A DNA stretch of 17,569 bases from CAYTET01 sp964436975 (GTDB taxonomy: Bacteria > Bacillota_I > Bacilli_A > Erysipelotrichales > Erysipelotrichaceae), in contig CAYTET010000048.1 of assembly GCA_964436975.1 (NCBI GenBank), positions 1-17,569 of the forward strand. The letters are read 5' to 3'. Shown piece after piece: positions 7,398-14,110 of the stretch. Under the pieces are notes generated by a model. That model saw nothing but the letters and a program-made list of their open reading frames with translations. It was not told the DNA's origin and searched no databases. Position 1 is the stretch's first letter. The number at the start of each line of letters is the position of its first letter. Made by a program: the position numbers and the translations under genes.

Positions 7398-8466
7398 TGT
7401 CAGGCCCCCTTTTAGAAAAGATGATAAAGATGAAAAACGGGGCCCCTAGCAAAGTCGTAATGGCACCTACCGGCAGAGCCGAGCCGCCGCCCAGACTGCG
7501 GGATACGGTATCAGCAATAAGCAGCAGCAGACTGCCGCCAAGCGCACTGCCGGCAATGGTCACTCTGTGATCCTGGCCAAAGATTCTTTTGATGATATGG
7601 GGACAGATTATGCCGACAAAACCAATCACACCCAGAAAAGAAACGCAGACGGCGGTAATCAGGCTGGCCAGCAGCAGGGAAACATAGCGCAGCCGGCTGA
7701 CATTGACGCCCATGCTGCGGGCGCTGATATCCCCGCTCATCAAAGCGTTGTACTTGTAAGCCATCAGCCGGAAATAAACCAGACCCAAAGCGACGACGGC
7801 CAGCATCAGCAGATCAGTCGAATAAGTGGCCCGGCCCAGATCGCCATAATTCCAGATAACAGCCGCCGAAAGCCCGACATCGGTCGCATAAAACTGCAGA
7901 ATGGTCGTGGCGGCCGACCAGACGGATCCGACCGCTATGCCGGCCAGCACAACCACACCGGGATTAAACCAGCGCCGGCTGGACAAAGCCAGAATCAGCA
8001 GGATGGATAAGACCGCAAAAATGAAGGCCATAAAGGAAACGGCATAAGGATTGGCGCCGGCTGTATAATTGTCCAGACTGTGGCCGGTATTCAGAAAGCC
8101 GCCGGCAAAAGCGATAATTGAAAGGTTGGCTCCGAAGACAGCGGCATTGGAAACCCCCAGCGTTGCCGGTGAGGCCATCGGATTATTGAGGCTGGTCTGC
8201 ATAATCAAACCAGACACGGCTAATCCGGCCCCGGCGATTACCGCTGCCAGCACCCGGGGCAGCCGGATATTCCAGATGATGCGGTTTTCAGCTGCGGTCC
8301 CCTGCTGCCATAAAGCCCGCCAGCAGTCAGCCACTGTCATATTGGATGAACCGATAAAAAGGCAGACCAGGGCCATGATAATTACCGTCGCCAGCATAAT
8401 AAAAAGGCGGTTTCTTTTTCTCGCATGGTCTTTTAAGACGGCCTGCTGACCTGTTTTTGTATCCAT
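7381..8466 (-). CDS. Metal-chelate ABC importer permease (FecCD family)
   Basis: 361 aa integral membrane protein with about nine to ten hydrophobic segments after a basic N-terminus (KDHARKRNR). Family landmarks: RLPRVLAAVIAGAGLAVSG (68-86), NPMASPATLGVS (95-106), LAGIAVGS (174-181), and the coupling region GVIGFVGIICPHIIKRI (279-295) followed by DHR. These are diagnostic for the FecCD/BtuC permeases. As it is the only permease gene it would form a homodimer. A strong AAGGGGG ribosome binding site lies 8 nt upstream, after a leader with a terminator-like hairpin. It is the first gene of the importer operon. Confidence 0.92.
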   Translation of the reverse strand: MDTKTGQQAVLKDHARKRNRLFIMLATVIIMALVCLFIGSSNMTVADCWRALWQQGTAAENRIIWNIRLPRVLAAVIAGAGLAVSGLIMQTSLNNPMASPATLGVSNAAVFGANLSIIAFAGGFLNTGHSLDNYTAGANPYAVSFMAFIFAVLSILLILALSSRRWFNPGVVVLAGIAVGSVWSAATTILQFYATDVGLSAAVIWNYGDLGRATYSTDLLMLAVVALGLVYFRLMAYKYNALMSGDISARSMGVNVSRLRYVSLLLASLITAVCVSFLGVIGFVGIICPHIIKRIFGQDHRVTIAGSALGGSLLLLIADTVSRSLGGGSALPVGAITTLLGAPFFIFIIFSKRGPDNAADQ

Positions 8467-8493
8467 AACTGCTTCCCCCTTTCTTCAGCCGAC

Positions 8494-8533
8494 AAAAAAA
8501 GGCAGCGGTCTTTCTTCAGAAAAGCCGTATGCC
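8494..8533 (-). terminator. Leader terminator (attenuator) upstream of the importer operon
   Basis: On the minus strand GGCA-CGG (start at 8533) pairs with CCG-TGCC (ending at 8501), enclosing an extra TTTTCT/AGAAAG helix. Seven T residues (8500-8494) follow. It lies between the operon promoter and its first gene, so it would abort transcription unless an alternative structure forms. Confidence 0.8.
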
Positions 8534-8557
8534 TTCATAGCACACATTCAGGTGTAT
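8527..8557 (-). promoter_or_regulatory. Antiterminator and anti-antiterminator hairpins in the importer leader
   Basis: GTGTGC (8540-8545) can pair with GCATAC (8527-8532), six pairs including one G-U, using bases needed by the terminator's left arm. ATACA (8553-8557) can pair with TGTGT (8542-8546), which would block that antiterminator. The three helices are mutually exclusive in sequence. This is the layout of an RNA switch or attenuator; the ligand is unknown. Confidence 0.55.
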
Positions 8558-8587
8558 CCGTTTATAAACTTATTAATTCTGATGCTT

Positions 8588-8621
8588 CAGCATCATGGCC
8601 GGCTTCCTGCCGGCTATGCTG
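8588..8621 (-). other. Strong 5' leader hairpin of the importer transcript
   Basis: Nested arms CAGCAT/ATGCTG and GCCGG/CCGGC (8588-8593 with 8616-8621; 8598-8602 with 8610-8614) surround a 7-nt loop. It sits at or just after the predicted start of transcription, with no U-run. It may stabilise the RNA, form part of a sensor domain, or end the upstream transcript. Confidence 0.5.
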
Positions 8622-8623
8622 GA

Positions 8624-8652
8624 ATGATACCATGCCAGCCGGACCGTTTCAA
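8624..8652 (-). promoter_or_regulatory. Promoter of the importer operon
   Basis: TTGAAA (8647-8652) and TATCAT (8624-8629) are exactly 17 bp apart on the minus strand. The -35 box overlaps the stop codon of the DUF3842 gene. Transcription would begin near 8617, giving a leader of about 150 nt. Confidence 0.65.
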
Positions 8653-9047
8653 CTGCCAATCTGTTCAATGGCGGCACTTACCAGCCGGCTGACCGTCAGA
8701 TCGGTAACGCCGGCGATAATATTGTCACAGTGGTTGACCGGTATGAGAATCCTTTTGGCCGGACTCTGGCCGACCGCCACCGCCATAGCCGGGGTTATTT
8801 CACCGTTAAGGGCATCGGCAATCACAATGCCGACCGGTCCCATGATGATATCGGCCTTGCGGCAGTTGACCACTACCGCATTTTCGCCGGTCGCCGCAAT
8901 GTCCGCGCCTGCTTTCAGCATGGCCGAGGTGGCGGCACTGTTGGTTCCCACGGCAATGACAGCCGCATCAGGATACTGCTGCTTTACCGCCGCGGTCAGC
9001 TGGCGGCCGATGCCGCCGCCCTGGGCGTCAATAATCAGTATTTTCAT
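8649..9047 (-). CDS. DUF3842 family protein
   Basis: 132 aa from the chosen start (MKILIIDAQGGGIGRQL). The pattern is that of DUF3842: a glycine-rich N-terminal GGGIG like a nucleotide- or cofactor-binding turn, GTNSAATSAMLKAGADIAATGENA (about 35-60), then MGPVGIVIADALNGEITP and a C-terminal VNHCDN. The biochemical role of the family is not known to me. A longer start at 9065 (six extra residues) is possible, 5 bp after the dehydrogenase stop; I chose 9047 because the family typically begins MKI. It is the last gene of the DUF1648-dehydrogenase-DUF3842 operon, and its stop carries the -35 box of the importer promoter. Confidence 0.82.
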   Translation of the reverse strand: MKILIIDAQGGGIGRQLTAAVKQQYPDAAVIAVGTNSAATSAMLKAGADIAATGENAVVVNCRKADIIMGPVGIVIADALNGEITPAMAVAVGQSPAKRILIPVNHCDNIIAGVTDLTVSRLVSAAIEQIGS

Positions 9048-9070
9048 AGTTTCATGGCCTTTCATATCGG

Positions 9071-10255
9071 CTATTCCGCCATCTGGTAGATGCGGTACAT
9101 ATCCTGCTGATCCAGCAGACGGGCCGCTCCGCAATGACCGCCGCAGGCCTGGGCACAGCGTTGCGACAGCTCAATCAGCTGGTCCGGGGTTGGCTGAATG
9201 CCCAGTTCTCTCATATTAGTGGGCATGCCGATGGCCCGGTAGAAAGCCAGCTGGGCTTCAATTCCCTTTAAAGCCGTCTGTTCGTCATCACCCGTATCGG
9301 CAATGCCGTGAACATTTACCGCAAATTTTACAAAGCGGTTCAGACAGTCAGTATAGACATAGCGGGCCCAGCTGCCCCAGATGGCGGCCAGACCGGCACC
9401 GTGGGTGACATCAAACATTCCGCCCAGTTCGTGCTCCAGCTTATGGGAGGCAAAATCATCACCGCCATTGCCGCAGCCGGTCAGATTGTTGTGGGCCAGT
9501 GAACCGGCCCACATGACTTCGGCCCGGGCATCATAATTATTGCCGTCTTCATGCAGTATCAGGGCATATTTCATAACTGTGCGCATCAGCCCTTCGGCAA
9601 TGGCATCCGTTATATCCATATTGCCTTTGCTGGTAAAATAGCGCTCCATGGTGTGCATCATCATATCCGTACAGCCGCTTTCCGTCTGATAGTCATTAAG
9701 ACCCAGGGTCAGAGCCGGATTCATGATAGCGAAGCGGGGCCGGGCCAGATCGCTGCCGTAGGAACGCTTTTCGCCGGTTTTCTCATTGGTTATGACACTG
9801 CTGCGGCTGGTTTCGCTGCCGGCCGCCGCTATAGTCAGAACACTGGCCACCGGAAAGCAGGCTGCAGCCTTGCGCACACCGGCAAACAGATCCCAGACGT
9901 CTTCATCCGGCTGGCCCAGGCCGTAGGCAATGGCTTTGGCCGTATCGATGACCGATCCGCCGCCGACGGCTAAAAGGAAATCAGCATCCATCTGCCGGGC
10001 CCGGCTGATTCCTTCATAGACCAGGCCAAGATGCGGATTAGGCACAACTCCGCCCAGCAGCTCATAAGCCAGGCCGGCTTCTTTCAGCGAAGTCAGAATC
10101 ACGTCCATAAGGCCTGATTTGATGACTCTTGGCGAGCCGTACACTACCAAAACCCGGTGACCGTTAAAAGCTTTTATCTGCCCGCCGGTTTCCTTTTCGG
10201 TATCCCGGCCGAACAGGACTTTTGTCGGGGCATAGTACTCAAAGTTATTGCGCAT
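9071..10255 (-). CDS. Iron-containing alcohol dehydrogenase (butanol dehydrogenase/YqhD clade)
   Basis: 394 aa, group III alcohol dehydrogenase that reduces aldehydes with NAD(P)H or oxidises alcohols in the cytoplasm. Start NNFEYYAPTKVLFGRD, dinucleotide-binding LLAVGGGSVIDTAKAI (94-109), and metal ligands D197 and H201 (TDMMMH), H271 (ASHKLEHELGG) and H285 (DVTHGAG). The ligand spacing matches the YqhD/Bdh clade, so it should be active. In fermenters this enzyme usually disposes of reducing equivalents as ethanol, butanol or diols. It follows the DUF1648 gene by 18 bp, with AAAGGA in the gap, and precedes DUF3842 closely. Confidence 0.92.
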   Translation of the reverse strand: MRNNFEYYAPTKVLFGRDTEKETGGQIKAFNGHRVLVVYGSPRVIKSGLMDVILTSLKEAGLAYELLGGVVPNPHLGLVYEGISRARQMDADFLLAVGGGSVIDTAKAIAYGLGQPDEDVWDLFAGVRKAAACFPVASVLTIAAAGSETSRSSVITNEKTGEKRSYGSDLARPRFAIMNPALTLGLNDYQTESGCTDMMMHTMERYFTSKGNMDITDAIAEGLMRTVMKYALILHEDGNNYDARAEVMWAGSLAHNNLTGCGNGGDDFASHKLEHELGGMFDVTHGAGLAAIWGSWARYVYTDCLNRFVKFAVNVHGIADTGDDEQTALKGIEAQLAFYRAIGMPTNMRELGIQPTPDQLIELSQRCAQACGGHCGAARLLDQQDMYRIYQMAE

Positions 10256-10273
10256 GGTTAATTGTTCCTTTCT

Positions 10274-10564
10274 TCAGCGGTTGGCGATGAACATAATCAC
10301 AAAGATCAGAATGCCTACCAGGGAAACAAACATGGACTTGTCCAGGGATGACGAACTGTTCTGCGATGCCAGAGCTGCCAGCCCGCCGCCAATGCCCAGA
10401 GCGGCCGGAATAAGGACGGCAATTGCTTTAGGCATGGTCGTCGCCCCGCTGCCGGTCAGTGAGATCTGGGTGATTACAGAATCCGGCAGTATAATCAGGG
10501 CCGCCACGGCTAAAGCAGCCGATGCAACAATCAAGACACAGGATATAATTCTTTTTTTGTTCAT
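10274..10564 (-). CDS. Small DUF1648-like membrane protein
   Basis: 96 aa from the ATG at 10564, which is 9 nt after an AAGGAG site; the longer frame that starts upstream would include the ribosome binding site itself. Sequence: a basic MNKKR, a first membrane helix (about 6-28), then LPDSVITQISLTGSG, the loop typical of DUF1648/SdpI-like proteins, a second helix (about 47-66), a Ser-rich loop and a third helix (about 77-93). Relatives include regulators of membrane signalling and the immunity protein SdpI, but this short protein has no assigned role. It leads the operon with the dehydrogenase. Confidence 0.68.
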   Translation of the reverse strand: MNKKRIISCVLIVASAALAVAALIILPDSVITQISLTGSGATTMPKAIAVLIPAALGIGGGLAALASQNSSSSLDKSMFVSLVGILIFVIMFIANR

Positions 10565-10592
10565 GTCATTCATCTCCTTGACAGTAATTTTC

Positions 10593-10636
10593 ATTATAAC
10601 GATTCCATTATAAACGCCCGGACCGCTGTTAATCAA
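10593..10636 (-). promoter_or_regulatory. Promoter of the DUF1648-dehydrogenase-DUF3842 operon
   Basis: TTGATT (10631-10636) and a perfect TATAAT (10607-10612) are 18 bp apart on the minus strand. A second TATAAT (10593-10598) follows 8 bp later as part of a TTATAATG direct repeat, so two overlapping start sites are possible. Confidence 0.62.
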
Positions 10637-10704
10637 AGCCAAGCGGCCTCAAATGCTTTCTGGCAACCCGGATAACAGGTCTTTTAGGCTGTAAAGCGGC
10701 CTTT

Positions 10705-11037
10705 TTATTTCCTGATAAACCGGCTGTCAGCCGCCGGTTTTTTAGATGTTTCTTCCGTAAATCTTTCCACTTTCATATGAAGATCATATTTTTCACGCAG
10801 TTCAGCCAGCTGGGTCATCATTGCCGAACTGTGATGCCGGTCAATTGAGGCCTGGTCTTTCCACCGGTCAATCAGCAATATCGTTTCCGGGTCATCCAGC
10901 GACTGGAAATAAGCATATTTTTCATTGCCCTCTTCCTGCCGGATTGCCGGCGCTATTCCGCTGGCTTCCATCTCCTGGGCAAACTTTAAGGCATTGCCGC
11001 CGACCCCGGTATAATACAGATTCACAATAATGCTCAT
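10705..11037 (-). CDS. ABM-domain monooxygenase (putative quinol monooxygenase, YgiN-like)
   Basis: 110 aa, one antibiotic-biosynthesis-monooxygenase (ABM) domain of the dimeric ferredoxin-like fold. Typical features: MSIIVNLYYTGVGGN start, YAYFQSLDDPETILLIDRW (central strand and helix) and the conserved HHSSAM. Relatives oxidise quinols or small electron-rich molecules without metal or cofactor, or degrade haem, but catalytic residues cannot be checked without a model. The last 15 residues are a basic tail. GAGGA is 7 nt upstream. It has its own promoter. Confidence 0.78.
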   Translation of the reverse strand: MSIIVNLYYTGVGGNALKFAQEMEASGIAPAIRQEEGNEKYAYFQSLDDPETILLIDRWKDQASIDRHHSSAMMTQLAELREKYDLHMKVERFTEETSKKPAADSRFIRK

Positions 11038-11071
11038 AAACCGTTCCTCTTTTCTGCAGTCTTATAAATTA

Positions 11072-11099
11072 ATAATACCCGGCCGGCCGGATCAGTCAA
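11072..11099 (-). promoter_or_regulatory. Promoter of the ABM monooxygenase gene
   Basis: TTGACT (11094-11099) and TATTAT (11072-11077) are 16 bp apart on the minus strand. The spacer contains the perfect 12-bp palindrome CCGGCCGGCCGG (11079-11090), which could be an operator. Confidence 0.58.
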
Positions 11100-11124
11100 A
11101 CAGCGGTCTGTTTTAAGCCCGGCC

Positions 11125-12294
11125 TCAGCGCCATTTATCAAAGCGGATGAATGACTGGGCCTTAGTTCTCTTTTTTTCAGCATACATCTGTTTATCGGCC
11201 TGCTTCAGAAGAGCTATCGCATCTTCAGACCTTCCAACTATTCCGCTGGCAGTCCCGATGCTGACGCTTAACGAATAAGGCTCAGTTGTCTTTTCAGCAG
11301 CGGCTTTGAATTCATCATCAAGGCTTCTCTCAAGCTGCGGCAGAAAGTGCTGGTCTGAACTGCTGCCGGCAATGACAAATTCATCTCCGCCATAGCGGCA
11401 CAGGAAAAGACCGCTGCCGTGGCGGCCGCAGACGGCTTTTAGAAGGGCCGCTGTCTGCTTTAAGGCCTGGTCACCAATGAAATGGCTGAGGCGGTCATTT
11501 ATCTGCTTGAAGTTATCGAGATCTATCATCATCACAAACAGTTCTTTGCCTTCATGATGCCGGACAAATTCATCAATGTAGCGGCTTAACCCGCGCCGGT
11601 TGTTAAGACCGGTCAGTGTATCGGTCAGAATCTGATTGTTCTGGTCAGCCAGAAAAACGATGAACAGTGAGATTAATAAACCGACCTGAAAACAGCTGAC
11701 CCCGTAGAAAATCATCTGGATGATGGCAGCCGTGGCCGGACCAATAATGAAGTATAAAAGAATGTGCAGTTCATGGCGCCGGCTCCGGTTTTCTTCCGCC
11801 ATGATATGACGGCCGATTTTTACTGTGGGAATAACAAGATAAAGCCAGCTGACTATCCAATGCAGATAGATGCCTGATTCCCTGACATACATGTTTTCCT
11901 CGTTTAAGGAAAAAAGCAGATCCGTCCAGTAATTAGAAACAGCCACCGCCGTCACCACCACCATCGGAATGGCCCATAACAAGGTTTTTAACCGGCTGGA
12001 ATTGTTCAGCCGGGCATTGACAAATAAAGTCCATAGATAGCCGATAACCGTTATCATGACATAATAAATGATATTGCTGATTTCCAGCAGCGTCCGGACC
12101 GTCTTAAAAGTGCGGCCCCGCAGAATGCCGGCCGCCATATCAGCCAGACAGAGAAAAATGCAGGCGACCAGCATCAGCCGGAAAATATATCCTTCCGCTG
12201 AACCCTGGCCATGCTGCTGGTGCAGCAGCACAATAAGCATCAAAAGACCGATTATGCAGATCAGATTAATTTCAGTGTAATAAATAGCGGCCAT
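11125..12294 (-). CDS. Membrane-bound diguanylate cyclase (GGDEF domain)
   Basis: 389 aa. Residues 1-218 hold about seven hydrophobic segments (roughly 8-26, 37-58, 74-95, 104-122, 141-161, 177-197, 202-218), so the sensor part is a membrane module. Residues 222-385 form the GGDEF domain: DTLTGLNNRRG (225-235), metal-binding Asp in MIDLDNFK (about 258-260) and RYGGDEF at 300-306. It makes cyclic-di-GMP from two GTP. The position equivalent to the RxxD feedback site before GGDEF reads GLFLC, so allosteric product inhibition is probably absent. AAAGGA lies 5 nt before the ATG. It is monocistronic and divergent from the LysR gene. Confidence 0.93.
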   Translation of the reverse strand: MAAIYYTEINLICIIGLLMLIVLLHQQHGQGSAEGYIFRLMLVACIFLCLADMAAGILRGRTFKTVRTLLEISNIIYYVMITVIGYLWTLFVNARLNNSSRLKTLLWAIPMVVVTAVAVSNYWTDLLFSLNEENMYVRESGIYLHWIVSWLYLVIPTVKIGRHIMAEENRSRRHELHILLYFIIGPATAAIIQMIFYGVSCFQVGLLISLFIVFLADQNNQILTDTLTGLNNRRGLSRYIDEFVRHHEGKELFVMMIDLDNFKQINDRLSHFIGDQALKQTAALLKAVCGRHGSGLFLCRYGGDEFVIAGSSSDQHFLPQLERSLDDEFKAAAEKTTEPYSLSVSIGTASGIVGRSEDAIALLKQADKQMYAEKKRTKAQSFIRFDKWR

Positions 12295-12493
12295 GTCAAT
12301 CCTTTCACAAAAAGGCTCTGCCCCAATGCTTATGCCGGTTGCTTATAATTGACGGAAACATATTATAGCATCTCTGCCCGCAGGCCGTCATTTATTTGAC
12401 CGGCGGATCAATTGTCGCACCTATGGCAATAAAATCAGTCCCTTTTCATCCACCGTTTCTTTCAGACAATTAAAGATTTCATTGCGCTATTAA

Positions 12494-12508
12494 TGATAAT
12501 TATAATGA
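12494..12508. promoter_or_regulatory. Fur/PerR-like operator candidate
   Basis: TGATAAT-T-ATAATGA is close to the 7-1-7 inverted repeat used by Fur-family repressors. On the minus strand the overlapping TTATAAT is a perfect PerR half-site. It matches 12 of 14 arm positions of the Fur 7-1-7 consensus. Low AT-rich background specificity keeps confidence modest. Confidence 0.4.
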
Positions 12509-12525
12509 GAGCAAATATTAACCCG

Positions 12526-12583
12526 ATAACATAATGACTATTCTTGAAACATATATAATCAGATGTTATAGTCTGGTAATAAC
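12526..12583 (+). promoter_or_regulatory. LysR gene promoter with flanking inverted ATAAC repeats
   Basis: The TTGAAA-17-TATAGT promoter (12544-12572) is bracketed by ATAACAT (12526-12532) and ATGTTAT (12563-12569), a perfect 7-bp inverted repeat. A further GTTAT-N9-ATAAC pair covers 12565-12583. LysR proteins often repress their own gene from such sites; self-binding here is inference. Confidence 0.55.
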
Positions 12584-12606
12584 AATATGGGAAAGGCGGT
12601 CTTATA

Positions 12607-13470
12607 ATGATTGAGATTTACCTTCTTGAACAATTGGATGCTTTTGCCCGCTGCGGCACCCTGTCGGCAGCTTCGGCCCAATTGCATATCTCCCAGCCGG
12701 CCTTAACCCGGGCCATGAAGAAAATTGAAGATGTGCTGCAGGTCAGTCTGTTCGACCGGCATAAAAACCGGCTCTCTCTTAATGAAAATGGCCGGCTGGC
12801 GGCTGAATATGCGGCCAGACTGCTGGAGCAGAACCGCGAAATGGTCAGGGCTGTCCAGGCCTTTGACCGCAGCCGTAAAACCATTGCTTTGGCCTGCTGT
12901 GCGCCGGTTCCTTCCTTTGAACTGCTGCCGATGCTGCAGCGGCTGTATCCGGAAATGGCCGTATCGAGTGCCATTGTCAATGATGATGTCCTGACAGCGG
13001 GATTGAGCAGGGGCGACTACCAGTTGATTGTCACGCATATCAAACCTGAGGATGATGATTTATATTCGGCCGTCTGCGGACATGAGACCCTGGCAGTTGC
13101 CATGCCGCTAAGTCACCCGCTGGCGGCTTTGGATGCCATTAGTTTTGCCGATTTAGATGATGTGGCCATGCTGCAGTATACCGAAGTTGGTTTCTGGTAT
13201 CAGCTCTGCCTGCAGAAAATACCCCATCCCCATCTGCTGCTGCAGCAGGACCGGGATACATTTAATGCCATCGTCGGAGCCAGCATGCTGCCTACCTTCT
13301 ATTCGGACTATTATGATGAATATGAAAAGCGCGACCTCAGCGGGCGCAAGATTATTCCCCTGACTGATCCGCAGGCCAAAGTCACCTATTATCTGGTCTG
13401 CCGGAAAACCGACCGCCACCGCTTTGCGGCGCTGTTCACCCAGCTGGCCACACCGACCCGCCGTTATTGA
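12607..13470 (+). CDS. LysR-family transcriptional regulator
   Basis: 287 aa. The N-terminal winged helix-turn-helix (about 4-62) has the classic sequence AFARCGTLSAASAQLHISQP, followed by ALTRAMKKIEDVLQVSLFDR. Residues 90-280 form the periplasmic-binding-like effector domain, slightly shorter than usual and ending at RRY. It binds an unknown small molecule. The ATG follows AAAGGCGG and a good promoter. The gene faces the aldo/keto reductase-flavin reductase operon tail to tail and is divergent from the cyclase gene, so the usual rule of regulating the divergent neighbour would point at the cyclase, but this is inference. Confidence 0.93.
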   Translation: MIEIYLLEQLDAFARCGTLSAASAQLHISQPALTRAMKKIEDVLQVSLFDRHKNRLSLNENGRLAAEYAARLLEQNREMVRAVQAFDRSRKTIALACCAPVPSFELLPMLQRLYPEMAVSSAIVNDDVLTAGLSRGDYQLIVTHIKPEDDDLYSAVCGHETLAVAMPLSHPLAALDAISFADLDDVAMLQYTEVGFWYQLCLQKIPHPHLLLQQDRDTFNAIVGASMLPTFYSDYYDEYEKRDLSGRKIIPLTDPQAKVTYYLVCRKTDRHRFAALFTQLATPTRRY

Positions 13471-13471
13471 A

Positions 13472-13523
13472 AAAAACAAAAAAACAGGGCAAGTACAAAC
13501 AGCTGTGCTCCCCTGTTTTATTA
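13472..13523. terminator. Bidirectional terminator between LysR and flavin reductase genes
   Basis: Arms AACAGGG (13483-13489) and CCCTGTT (13511-13517) have an A-rich left flank and a TTATT right flank. So each strand reads a stem followed by a T run, ending both convergent transcripts. Confidence 0.88.
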
Positions 13524-13531
13524 TGCTTTCC

Positions 13532-14098
13532 TTATTTCAGTTTCATGCCCTGCTGAAACGCCCGGCCCACCGCCTTGCCGACACTGCGGTACAGCGACTG
13601 GGCTGAATCAAAGACTAAAGGCTGCAGTTTATCCAAATCAACTTTCATATCTTCATTCAGAATCGATTCATCAGCGCTCATATTGACGATTTCACCGATT
13701 ATCTGGTTTTCGCCAAACAGTTCCTGTATTTTCAGCAGCCGGCATTCCACTGTCAGCGGCAGTTCGGCAATCAGCGGAGCATCGACGAATTCGCTTCTGA
13801 CGGCATGGAAGCCTGCTTTAGCCATTTTATTAGGTTCGGCAGCGGCTGATACCAAGCCGACATAATCAGCCGCCGTCATGTTTTTCTGATCGGCAAAGCT
13901 TACGGTAAAAGCTTTCTTCAGCCTGATGTTTTCAGTGGTCTGGTGTTTTGACAGATACATGGCTATCATCCGGCCGCCGCACTGACCGCCCCAGGCGGCA
14001 TTCATTACATCAGCATTGCCGTTTTCGTCATATGTAGCGATCAGCAGCACCGGCAGCGGTGTAATAACCATCTTATCCGAAAAGTTAATTCTGGCCAT
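13532..14098 (-). CDS. Flavin reductase family protein (FMN-binding split barrel)
   Basis: 188 aa from the ATG at 14098, 9 nt after AGGAG; the in-frame ATG 6 bp upstream is only 3 nt from that site, so the downstream one fits better. The sequence MARINFSDKMVITPLPVLLIATYDENG and NAAWGGQCGG is typical of the flavin-reductase-like FMN-binding family, with SKHQTTENI and SFADQKNM following. Such proteins bind FMN and reduce it or accept electrons. It is the second gene after the aldo/keto reductase, whose stop codon TAG is part of the ribosome binding site. Confidence 0.85.
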   Translation of the reverse strand: MARINFSDKMVITPLPVLLIATYDENGNADVMNAAWGGQCGGRMIAMYLSKHQTTENIRLKKAFTVSFADQKNMTAADYVGLVSAAAEPNKMAKAGFHAVRSEFVDAPLIAELPLTVECRLLKIQELFGENQIIGEIVNMSADESILNEDMKVDLDKLQPLVFDSAQSLYRSVGKAVGRAFQQGMKLK

Positions 14099-14110
14099 TT
14101 TCATTTTCTC

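Larger units (their letters stand above)
12295..12606. promoter_or_regulatory. 312-bp divergent regulatory region between diguanylate cyclase and LysR genes
   Basis: No gene is visible. It contains the cyclase promoter (-35 ATGACG at 12386-12391, 18 bp, -10 TATAAT at 12362-12367, minus strand), the LysR promoter (TTGAAA 12544-12549, 17 bp, TATAGT 12567-12572, plus strand), a Fur/PerR-like box (12494-12508) and inverted ATAAC/GTTAT repeats around the LysR promoter. I see no RNA gene or c-di-GMP riboswitch in the cyclase leader. Confidence 0.7.

Noticed and set aside
8467..8648. Cobalamin riboswitch in front of the importer
   Set aside because: I could not find the B12-box-like element or the other conserved core segments at the expected place, and the leader is short for that class.
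9048..9134. N-terminal extension of the DUF3842 protein
   Set aside because: It would overlap the dehydrogenase coding end and add residues that do not look like the family; family members begin near MKI.
8632..9219. 195-codon plus-strand open frame
   Set aside because: Antisense to DUF3842 and the dehydrogenase end; Pro/Ala/Ser-rich composition typical of a shadow frame.
10565..10642. Longer start for the DUF1648-like protein
   Set aside because: The AAGGAG ribosome binding site and the TATAAT boxes lie inside this stretch, so it is leader, not coding.
10687..10706. Hairpin GGCTG/CGGCC with T-run on the plus strand after the ABM gene
   Set aside because: The orientation suits only a plus-strand transcript and there is no plus-strand gene; the minus-strand version lacks a T run.
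12295..12360. c-di-GMP riboswitch in the cyclase leader
   Set aside because: No conserved core or paired stems of the known classes are visible; the leader is too short.
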